Shown here piece by piece: positions 12,609-24,600 of a DNA stretch of 64,000 nucleotides; positions within the stretch are counted from its first letter, which is position 1, and every line of letters begins with the position of its first letter. The stretch covers positions 564,137-628,136 of the forward strand of contig NW_004450465.1 in assembly GCF_000321225.1 (NCBI RefSeq), read 5' to 3'. This DNA comes from Odobenus rosmarus divergens. Taxonomy: Eukaryota > Chordata > Mammalia > Carnivora > Odobenidae. The notes beneath the pieces were generated by a model. The model saw only the letters and a list, made by a program, of their open reading frames with translations. It had not been told where the DNA came from and searched no databases. Made by a program: the position numbers and the translations under genes.

Positions 12609-15600
12609 GTAAGCAAAGATTATCTTGCCATTTCTTTGTCAATCTCTTGCCATAGATTTTCAAACTCTGCTTGGCTGAATGCTGGAGTTCCATGGGAAAC
12701 TGCTGGGGCCACAAATGTGGGCAGATGGAAGGAAAAGGGATGGCTGAGCAGGCTGCTCTCATACCCGCATATCCTTCAGCAAGTATTGTTTATCTGTTTT
12801 TACAGTGGCTTTTCCCTTAGGAGTTCATTTGAAAAAAATTTCCACTGCCTTTTAAATATTTTGAAGCATTCTTCAGGTTATCATTACAATCATCTCTTCC
12901 ACCATCACTACCATTATCATAATTGTTAACACCACCACCATCAACACTGCCATCACCACCATCCCCATAGTAATCATCACCACCATCACCATTATCATAA
13001 TCATCACCACCACCATCATCACCACCACCACCATCATCACCACCACCATCATCACCACCACCACCATCATCACCACCACCATCATCACCACTACCACCAT
13101 CATCACCACCACCACCATCACCACCACCACCATCATCACCACCACCACCATCATCACCACCACCACCATCACCACCACCATATTTTACTGACTACTTATG
13201 ACACGCTAGGAACTTTACATATATAAGTAGAAAGTGTTTTCACCATTTCAGAGATGAAGAAATGGGAATTTACGGAGGCTAAGTAACTTCTCCAAGATTA
13301 CACAAGAATGTAGAGTAGAAATTTGGGGCAATGTCAGTCTGAGTCCAAAGTGAATGTGTGCTTTTAACCACTCTGCTAAATAACCTCCTTAAGTAAAAAA
13401 TACAGGTTTTCTCTCAATCTTCAGATTTTTGGCTGTGTGTTAAAAAACCAGGAAACTTTTATTCAAGTCCACTCTTGCTTTTCTTAGATGGTGCTTTTTA
13501 GAAGTGTCAAAACTGAATGGGTGCTATGGATGGGATCTTTACCCATGATTTACCAGAATAGCTGGTTAAGGATAAAGCAGGCACAAGATTGGGATAGAAT
13601 GAATGTCATTTTAAAAAGACATTGGATAATGACAAGTATAGATTCTTACGGCAAGTTAGACTATGTCTTCCCTTTCTTCTTCTAGAAAATTGCTTTACAT
13701 GATTCTCCTTTACCACAAATAAGCAATATCCCAAAATATTTAGCTATATTTTTTTCCCTCCATTTCAATCCCCTACCAGACTGGTGTTCTTTACATTAAA
13801 AGTACTTCATATCCATTATCTGTATGGTAGAATCTATTAATATCAGTATCTGATTGACAGCTTTCTTTTATTGATGATGATTGCAGTTTAGAGCAGGGGT
13901 TGAGAACACATCTGTCATAGGGAGCCAACACTGTGTTTCACTTCATTGCGTTTGTTTGAGGTATAAAGGCAGTAACTAGAAAGCGTTAGCGCAGCTTAGG
14001 GGCTATTATCTTGTTTGTGGCCTGCATTGTCCATTTATGTTAACTGTGTGCCCTTCCAGGCATTTGATTTTATGAATTCTAATTAAAAGACTCTAATACC
14101 CCATGATATCTTGCTACCAAATAAGAGCTTAAGCCATCTGCCTACTAACATGTAAGGGCTAAATAAATATTTGTTTACTTAAAATAATTAACATGTGTTC
14201 TTATATATACCTGACTTCTATAAGTTATTTTGCTTTCCCGTGTATTAAACTCTGTTTCTTTTTCTTAATCTTTTTTCCTAGTCTGACAAATTTAACTGAC
14301 TAGATCATGATCTTAGTACTTTTGGATTTTACTATGTGACCCTATCCCAGCTACTGCCTTCAGTCTTGTATAATTCTAGTGAGAAATTTTAATAAATACC
14401 CTGAGCACGAATCCCTGAAAATTTATAAGACATGAAGACTGATAATTGTTTGATTGAAAACTGTGGGGAGAGGGGTATTTGGCACTATTCCTGCTTATGA
14501 GGAGTCCCCAAGACCACCATATGTTTGAGGATTCATTTAAAGGACTCACAGGATCCAGCATGTAGTAGTACTCACGGCTAAGATTTATCACAGTGACACT
14601 GTCCTTCAATGCCTAGGAGGGACACACCGAGAATGCTCCTTTCTCCAGCTTTGGAAATGTGTAATGCTGCTTCCCAGGGAAGACCAGTAGAGACAAGTTT
14701 TTACTGAGAGTTTGTCACATAGGCATCTTCAGCCTAGCCACTACCAAAATACCAGACCTCTAGAAGGAAAGGAGGTTTTCACCACAACTTGCATGGTTTA
14801 TACAGTCTAGGCACAGCAAGGCACTCTTATCAATTAGGCAACTCTTCATATCAGTGTAGGGAATTTTTTAGAAGTGGAGTTCCCAGATGCAAGCCAAGGA
14901 CCAATCTTGGTGTCAGATTCTTCTAAAATTAGCACCTTAGGCCTACTATATTAACCCTTTTCTGCAAGGCTACTCCCCAGAATCCATTATGATATGGTGG
15001 GAAATAAAAAGTTTTAGATGGAAGAAAGGATTTTAAGAACAGTCGTATAGCCTGTACTACAAATTCATAAGGATGCTGGTCAATAGTTCAGCTTTTCAGT
15101 GAATTCTTGCAAAGTCGAAAAAGGCCTTCCAACCAACTAGGCCCACATTCTTACCTGTAACATCATTTTCATCAGAAAGTAGCAAAATCCACCAATTGTA
15201 ATAAACTTTACCTCATCCCTATTTCTGTCTTATTAGGGACTCCTAATTAGAAAGTCAGATTCATCTAAGAATTCCTGACTCCACAAAATTCATACTCTCA
15301 GAAGAAAGATGAAGAGAAACAGGAGTCTTTTGGGATGTTATATTGCCTAGACAAACAATAATTGGGGAATCTGAAAGTCAGTTGTCTGATGGAGAGAATA
15401 GAGGGAATGAAAGCTAAGGGAAATCTACAATTTTTTTTAAGTAAAAATGTGGTGTATAGTGAAAGACTTTCAGGTTCCCATCAGAGAGCTCAAGTAAATT
15501 CCAAAATCACGAAATAGCTGGATTAGAAACTTTCCCCCAAGTAGGAGAAGCCAGATAAGACACAAAGAAGAAATGAGAGCAAAATGACTCTTGATATTCA

Positions 15601-18600
15601 GGCTCAAAAATTTATATTTTATGTGAGAGGGAAATTTATGGGATAATCTTTAAGCAAAATTGTGAGATACAGGCATTCCTATGCTTTCCCTCATGCCGCC
15701 ACCCATCAAAACACACGCACGGGTGTTTTCCGCATGCTCCCTCTGCCAGCCTGCAAATGCCATTCCTCCCCTCTCAGGGGCCACTCTCAGGTCAAGCTCT
15801 AATAGATTTTTTTTACATTCACTCAAGAATTGGGTTTTTTTTTTTTTTTTTTGCCACTACTTTGTGCTGTTGTAATAGTAGTTCAGGAAATATCAGTGAA
15901 CAAAATAAAAATCCCTGCCCACATAAAACAGGGGGCAAGAGACCCAAAGAATAAAAATAATAAACAGGTAAAGGAGATAGTATGGTAGGAAATACCAAGT
16001 AGGAGAAAAGAGAGCAGAGTTAGGTGGTGTAGTGGGAGGGTGGGGTTGGAGATAGCGTGTCACAACTTTAAGAAAGGGGAGGGTAGGGGTGCCTGGGTGG
16101 CGGCTGCCTTCGGCTCAGGTCATGATCCCCAGGGTCCTGGGATCGAGCCCCACATTGGGCTCTCTGCTCCACGGGACGCCTGCTTCTCCCTCTCCCACTT
16201 CCTATGCTTGTGTTCCCTCTCTCGCTGTCTCTCTCTGTCAAATAAATAAATAAAATCTTTAAAAAAAAAAAGGGGGGAGGAGGGTAGCTGCCTTTATAGG
16301 CAGTTATATACTTGAGCAAAGACTCACAGAAGTGAGGGAGTTAAGCTTGCAGATGTCTTAAGCAAGACCATTCCGGGCAGAGAAAGCAGACAGAACAAAT
16401 GCCTAGAATGTTCAAGGACTAGGAGGAGGGAAACTGGTGCTGGAGTAGAGTGAGCAAGGGAAGGAATAGCAGGAAAAGATTCAGCTCACATAGGGCCTTG
16501 CCAGTCATAGTCAAGATCGTGTCTCCTCGTGAAATGGTAACCACTGAAAAAGGTTGAGCACAGCAGTGATGTTTTGACTTATGTTTTATCAAGATCACCT
16601 GAACAGCTATATGAAAAGAGACAGTAGACAAATATTGAAACAGGGAAACTAGTCAGGTAGATATTGCAGAAATGCAGGCGTGGTATAGAGGTGGTTCTAA
16701 TCAAATGGTGGCAGTGGAGGTAGAGAGAGGTGTCCAGATTCTGAATATACTTTGAAGGTAGAGGCAACAGAATTTGGATTTGGGGTGTGAAGGGAAACAG
16801 GGATCAAAGATGTCTCCAGGGCTTTTGGCTTGAGCAACTATAATATAAGGATGATGTTTCCTTCAACTGAAATGGGAGAGGGTGAAGGTGAGCAAATTTG
16901 AGGGTGGGGAAATCAGGAAGGCATGGCTATGTTAAGCTTGAGGTGTCTTTTAAACATCTAAGTGGAGTTATTGGGGCGGCAATTGGGTATCAGGAGCGAA
17001 GAGTTTGGGAGAGAGTTCTGGTTTTAAAATATAAATTTGAGAGTCATAGGCATATATTCTCCACTTAAAATCATGAGACTGTTACAATCACCAAGGAAGT
17101 GAGTGTAACTAGAGAGAAGAATCAAGCCCTGGGGCACTCCAACTCTACTAGGCCTGGGAGAAGAAAAATGAACAAGGGAGAGTAAAAAGGAAAAAACAAT
17201 AAAATCGGAAGAAAACAAGAGCGTGGTGTCCTGGAAGCCAAGTAAAGATAAGTATTCCCTAAGACCAAATAAGGGAGGACTGTGGAAGTCATGAGGGAGA
17301 GATATCCTGGACTTCGGATGCAAGCCTGACTAAAATAACATTAGAGGAACAAGAAAGAAGAACTGGAAAGACCAATTATAGACAACACTTTCAAGGAGAA
17401 ATGGGGCAGTAACTGATGGGAAAAGTGGAATAGAGTTGTTTTGTTTTTTTTTAAGATGGAAGAAATAACAGTATGTCTGTATGCCGGTGAGAGAGATCCA
17501 ATGAAGAAGGGAAAATTATAATGGTGGCGAGGGCAGAATTCCTGAAACAAGGGCTAGAGCAAGTGGGAAGTAGTGTTCAGGTGAGGGACTGGCTTCCCAA
17601 AGGAATAAATAACTGAAAGGTTTACAGTCTTCCCTAGGGTGTAGAGTCTGCATTGCTTACGGCAAGAAAGGAATTTTTTAATTGGTGTCAGGGAAGGAAT
17701 TTCAGGAGATAGGGTGGCCTTAATCACCTGCCTCCCCAGAAGTCAGAGGTGATGACATCATTCAGATCAGGATGCCTTAAGAATGTAAAAGACTGGAGGC
17801 AGAACAGAATTAGAAATAATAACCATCTTTTAAAATAAAGTGGGTAAGGCCGAAGTTCTGTTTTATTTTAAATTGTATTGCTTCCCCACCTAGTGGTCAG
17901 AAGTCAGCTAGTTACATTTTCTGCTGTGTTACTCAGACATCAGAAGAGAAACTGAAACGCATCGGAAGAGTTTGTTTATCACTATTAGTGTTCAGATCAA
18001 CATCTTTTAGTGTAACACATTTCTTGGCACCACCTTTAAAAATTAATTATAATTTTAACAGTATAACTAATTTTTTCATAGGAAAACAGAACCACTGGTT
18101 GAATATTTTGGTGTACAAAACAAATTCCATTAGTAGTTATTAATAGTAACGAGACAGGAAAAGTGAAGTAATAAGAAATAATAAATACTGGGAAGTGACC
18201 AAGGTTGAACAGTTCTTACCATGAGGTCATTCATAGTCAGTTTCAGATTTTGGGGGCTCTCAAATCAGACAAAAATTAAGAATTTACCATTATAATCCTC
18301 TTATTCATTAGAAATACTTAACAGTGTCTGGAATTCGAGACTTGCCCTATCAGACATGCACTTCCAAGGGGCCCAATCTAACTCCATTTGGAAAGCATGA
18401 GCTGAAACGAGTTTATAGATTCTCCAGCATTCAATACAGGAAGATATGTTCCTGAGAAAAGTTCACAGAGAAGTCGTAAGATTTTATTCTCAGCAACAGC
18501 AGGTATAGAACCAAGTTTCATGGGACACTTAGATTTGCCCTTCTTCTTTAAAAAACAAAAACAAAACCCAAAAAACCCCAATTGAAGTTGTGAATAGCGA

Positions 18601-21600
18601 AGAAGATATAAAGGTCAATAGCTTTACATCTTTAAAAGTCAGGAAATAGAGCTCTAATAGCTTTCTAAAAATGGCAGTCGTAATATTGAATTGACTTTGT
18701 CTTTCCTATGTAATTCTACACACCACCGTGTAAAAACCAAGAACCGGTGAAAGGTCCTCCTGAACAGACACACTGTTCTAACACTGATAAGCTTCCTTTT
18801 CTTCTCCTTGACCTGCCCCCTCTGCTGAGGTCTGTGTGACAGGTGATTGGTTTCATTGTTTGCCTGTATCTTCATGCAGTTTTTCTCAATGCCTGCAACA
18901 CTTTTTTTTTTTTTTAATAATTGGCAACAGTTTAATCCCAGTTTATTATGACACTCACCTATTTCTCTTCCTCATCTTTTTCCCTTTTATTCTTCACTAT
19001 CATTCTTACACGATTTCTTATTTATTGAACATTTTCATGTTGTATATGGTGAATTCAGAGTTCTATAAAGTAAACTAAGATTTATATGCTATTGTGTTGG
19101 GTCCATGAATCAATGTGTGCATGCAAACGTTATCTACAAGTAATAAATGGTTTGTATAAACGTGCAGCCACATATGCATGAATGTGCTATGCAGATACTC
19201 TCCATTCTGCAACTATTTGTTACTCTTTCAAAAGTTTTAGGAAATAAACTGCAAGTCCAGTAGTCTTTTTGACTAATATTCTTTTTCAAAAATGATCATA
19301 AACAAGTCACTTTGATAACAAACATTAATTTAGTTTCTTAGTATTGCTGGGACATAATTAATTCCTCAAAAAAAAATCAAAGTCCTATACATGACTGGAA
19401 TTATCCTAATAGCTTTCTAAAAATGACGGTCATAATAATAAATTAACTAACAAAGTGACAGTGTCTTATAGTCTCATAGTAGAAAGAGAGCCGTGCAAGC
19501 AATTACTCTATAATTATAGTGATACAGAATAATCACTATAATAGAGCAATGTATGACACATAGAAGCAGCAACTGCATGGGCCTAGGGCGTTGGAGATGA
19601 CTTCACAGAGAAAAGAGTGTTTCAGGAGAGGCTAAAAGATTAAGAAGAGCCACAAACGGGATGATGAGGAGAAAGATTATTCTAGGAAGGGAAAACAGAG
19701 TGGGCTAAGAACGGAGGAACAAGAAACAGAGTGTTCAGAGAGTGAGTCAATATTAATATAATATGTGAAAAAAAAGATGATATAAGAGGATATATGAAAA
19801 ATAAAACTGTAAAAGAACAGGACTGAGGGACGCCTGGGTGGCTCAGTTGGTTAAGCCTCTGCCTTCGGCTCAGGTCGTGATTCCAGGGTCCTGGGATTGA
19901 GTCCCGCATCGGGCTCCTTGCCCAGTGAGGAGCCTGCTTCTCCTTCTGCCTGCCACTCCCCCTACTTGTGTGCTCTCTCTCCCTCTCTCTCTCTCTCTCT
20001 GACAAATAAATAAATAAATAAAATCTTAAAAAAAAGAACAGGATTGGTCATAAGAACCTTGTATATCATGAAACAGGCTGTAGATTTTATTCTGTAGAAT
20101 GTCAGTTTATTTTGACATCTAAGGTATTTACATCTTGTGCTTTTAATTAATACTCAATTCATTAAAGTTAATAATGCAAAGGCCTAATTTATTTTAAGTA
20201 CTTAAATTCCCATAACTTGCTATCTTATTTATACATCTAGTAATTTTTATTTAAATAAGAATCGTTATTGTCAGTGGGATCTTTGACTAATGATTGGACA
20301 TCTCAGGTTAAATTCTTTCAAATGGATAGTTACACTTAAAAATTTAGTTTTAATTAAGTTTAGTTTTAAACTTACATGTTTTACATTGCATAGATAAATC
20401 TATATATTGAACTTTTTAAGCATTTCAAAAACCTAACTGAACAAATTTAATAACTGCACTAGGTAAAATCTTCCCCAAAACTTAAATGACTCTTATGAAT
20501 CTATCAAAGCATGTCCAGTTCTCTTAAATATTCTAATTGTATTTGCAATGAGATTTTTCTTATACCTTTTCAGAAGCATATTTATTTTGAAAAATTTTAT
20601 AAAAGGCAGAGAGAATAGTATAATGAGCCTCCATGTCCCCTGCACCAACTTGAACAATTATAAATTCATCACCAATCTTGTTTCATCAATACCCCACTCA
20701 CTTCCCTCTTTCATATTATTTTGAAACTAATACCAAATACATACAATTCTATTCATGAATATTTGAGTAGGTATCCCTAAAAATTGGGGCTCTATATATT
20801 AATATAAAAATCAAGTCCATGTTCAAATTTCCAATTGTCTCTTTTTAAGTTTTTTTAAACTATTTTTTTTAATATTTTATTTATTTATTCATGAGAGACA
20901 GAGGGAGAGAGAGAGAGAAGCAGGCTCCCAAGGAGCAGGGAGCCCAATGCGGGACTCGATCCCAGGACCCTGGGATCATGACCTGAGCCGAAGGCAGACA
21001 CTTAACCATCTGAGCCACCCAGGTGCCCCCTTTTTAAGTGTTTTGAATAAGAATCCATATAAAGTCTACACATTTTCATTGGCTTATACATTTGCAATTC
21101 TCTTTCAAGCTATAAGTCTACCCTCTATCACTTTATTTATTTATTACAATTTATTTGTTGAAGAATCAAGTTGTTTGTGGGCATTATAGTTAACCACAGT
21201 CTAAATGTTGCTGAGTGCTTCCCTCATAGGATACCTTACGTGTTCCTCTCTCCTCTGTATTTCCTGTAAATTGGTAGTTGCAGGTAGAGGTGACTTAACC
21301 AAATTTAGTTCTAGTTTTTTTGGTAAGCCTACTTCTTAGGTGATGGTGTATTCTTTTATCAGAAGTCTGTAATGTCAGGTTGACTCCTTTTTTGATGTGA
21401 GCAGCCGTTGACACTCAACATTGACACAATCAAAGAACCCATACTTTTCAACTAAACTAAAAAGCCTAACAAATTTTAAATTAGTTTGACATATCTAACT
21501 GAATATTTGCTAATGTAACACATCTCTTAAATATTACAAATTCTTAAAATATTGAACATAGGTATACTCTCCCATGATTATAAAACTTATTTCACAAATT

Positions 21601-24600
21601 TTTGTACCACAAATTTGATTTACTTCATCATTTCTGTATTTCTGTATTTAACTCTGAATCTCTCAAGGACTGAAGAGATTCACTAAGGGAAATAAGTGTC
21701 TTTTTATGACCAAGCTAATGAGTTGATTAATTGGGCCTTTCTACTTACCTAAATTAAAAGCTAAAGCACATGTAAGTGAAATTTTAAATTTTCAAATTTG
21801 TTCAGAAGTAAGTTTATTGGGTCAGCAGTTGATAACCGTATATGCTTACCATCCCAGGTGGAGACTGAAACATGTATGTCTATGGCAATTCTTCCTGAGC
21901 CACAAGTGTACCCACTGAGCTTGTTTTTTAGTCTAAGGGATAACAAGGCACTTCCAGCCCACATTCTTCAAATGGGGTTAGTTTTGCAATCAGCATCTGT
22001 TGGGTTTAAGTAACACTCTTTCCTAATTCTTTAAGTGGCTTGAGTAGTGAACATGAGAGTGATATAATCATATTTTGCATTAGAGAGATCGTTTTGGCAG
22101 CAATATGGAAAAGAGACTGTAAGGGTGGAGAAGATGAAGAGCAATGCTCATCACTAGAAGATGGGGCAGATGGCTACTGCAAGAGTCCGTGCTAGTGATG
22201 TTATAATTCTGTCCTGTGTCTAGCAGGAAAGAGGAAAGAGATGGAGGGAGGAAGTGAATTATAGGAAACATTAAATATATGGAACTGACAGAACATGATT
22301 AATTTGATGTGGAAATGAAGAAGAGTGAGAAACAAGGATGACCTTTGAGACTTAGGTGGATATGTGGAACTTCAGTGCCATTCACTAAGATAAGAAACCT
22401 AGTAGGAAAAACAGGTTTATGCTGGGATAAAAGAAGGCAGCCTCAGTTTCTGCAGTGTTAATATAGAACTGGCTGTGGGACATTCAAGTAAAGATGTGTA
22501 TATATGAGTCTGAAACTCAGAAGAGAGGCCTGCACTGGAGATGTCAATGGAAGTCACCAACACTAAGAGAACAAATGAAGCTGTAGGTATATATGAGACC
22601 TTTCAGGGACAGATGTAGAGTGGAAAAAGAAAGGAAGCCAAGACCAGAACACAAAGGAACATCATCACTTAAAGGGGAAGTGAAAGGGAAATAAGCCCAC
22701 CAAGGAAATTGTAGGATGGTGGTCAGAAAGACAAGAAACAAGCCAGGAGAGATTTCTTATGGAAACAAAGAAGACTCTAGGAAGGCAAAATGGCCAAAAT
22801 GCCCCACTGTTAAGGGCCACAAAATAATCACATAATAATGCAGGTTGAGAGGTGTTCAGTGGATTTGGTAAGTGAGTCCTCTAAGAGTGGTTTCAGCAAA
22901 GGATTGGCAATAGGAGCCAGAGTGTAGTCATGAAGAATTGAGCAAGAGGAAAAGAAGTCAAGTCTGTGAGCACAGACAGCCTTCTCCACTTTGGCTGGGA
23001 AAAGGAGGACTATCTGTGGTAATGTGGAGGACTTAGAAAGGTAAAGGGAAGAATTTGGCTTTTATGAATGAGACTAACTTGGGCTAAGGGAGAAAACAAA
23101 TTGTGAGATATTTAGGAATGGGGAGTGAAAGAAGAGGAATAATAATATAAATAATATGATGACACACAGAACAAGGAAGGGAAAGGGGGTAAAACACTGA
23201 TAATTTAGATAGAATTCAGAACACAGGTGGAAGGAAATTTGACAGAAGGTAAGGATAAGTTTGGGTTAAAGGAATATATTTTTCTTAAGAGAGTTCACAT
23301 CCAATAACTGCTATTTTATCAGTGAAATAAGAAACAAGATCATATGATTATAGGGGAGAGGAGAGGGACAAGAGATTTGCAGAAAGTAGTGAAGGTTTTG
23401 AATAGCCATTGAGAAGGATGATGGGAGAAAATGCTCACTAAGAAAAGGTATATGAGATTATAGAATAGTGTTGAGGGTAACATTGAGACTGAATGCCATT
23501 TGTAATATCAAGAATCAGTGAAATAGCAATTTTTTCCAGCTATGTTAATCAACCTGAGGAGAAAAATAGAAAATCTATATGGTTGCAGAAATCATTAGGG
23601 ATTTGTGGGGCCCAGGTATTAACTGTTAAGAGCGGTTGGAGTAAAGTGCTTTGGAATGAAGCACCTTGGAGTCCAAGCCACAAATGATGGAAGTAAAGCC
23701 AGGTGGAAAACATCTGGAAAGAAGGAGTCAAGGTTTAGAACTAATTCTCTTTGGTATCTATATGATAAAAACAAACAAATGCCTTCAGAATCCCAGAATT
23801 GAAGTATTGATATACTGCGATTTTAACAGAAAACCTATTACTGCCCTGAAGCAATGGATTAATTTTACATGTCCACTATGAATACACAGAACTGTCTTCA
23901 AGGTCCCTGATTCTCCATGTTTTTGCCTCCATAGCAGCATAAATATGAGGCTAAAGCCCATTCTAATAACTTCCGATGTTTTAAATCAGAGCAGAAATTA
24001 AAGAAAAAAGAATAATTTAAAAATAATTCTTTTATTCTTTTTCATTTTTCATTGTAAGGTGAGCATCTATTTGCTCCATTTTTACTTTCTCTTCTTTCCT
24101 GTTTTCAGAAGCCCTGTAAATGAAGAAAGTCAAGATGGTATGATGTTCTCTGATGGTAAGGGGCAAAAAGATGTTTTATTTATTTGTTACCTCAGATACA
24201 GAAATTTGAGTTAATCATTCTGATAGGGTCACTATTGGGCCATTGTCATCATTGGTCCATGCAAGACCCCTCTCTTGTTTTACTTATGTATGTATTCCCT
24301 TTTACCTCCATGACCCATTCCCTTCTCTCTATTTCCAACCAGAGACAAATATTCTAATATATTTAATGTGTTTGTGTCTGTTTGTACATATTCTTTGCAT
24401 ACTCTTATATATGTGTATATATTTCAATTTACATAAACATTATGTTATAGCTCACTCTACTCTTTTTTTTTTACACTCAGCATAATGTGTTTTAGGGGGC
24501 CCACACATGTTGCTATATGTATATTTAATTTGTTAACTAGTGCACAGTACCCCCATGGTATGTATCCTATGCATTTGCATTTTACTTCCAATTCACTGGT

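Larger units (their letters stand above)
12609..24108 (+). other. FYB1 intron W1-W2 (11.5 kb)
   Basis: This is the longest complete intron. It holds a CAC/CAT-rich minisatellite (12897-13181), a MIR (13190-13385), SINEs at 16087, 19825 and 20851, two long unclassified related repeats (about 16.3-17.7 and 22.0-23.3 kb), an interferon-response-like motif at 17948 and a 40-bp repeated word near 18653 and 19406. The block at 14400-15000 looks like old interspersed repeat but I could not name it. Confidence 0.85.

Noticed and set aside
12873..13181. Val/Met-rich open frame on the minus strand
   Set aside because: It is the translation of a CAC/CAT repeat array; no gene features support it.
10021..13181. 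CRISPR-like or regularly spaced repeat array
   Set aside because: The repeats here are a dinucleotide microsatellite and a triplet-like array without unique spacers, in a mammalian genome.
17024..17323. 99-codon open frame on the minus strand
   Set aside because: It lies within an old diverged repeat and has no homology I recognise.
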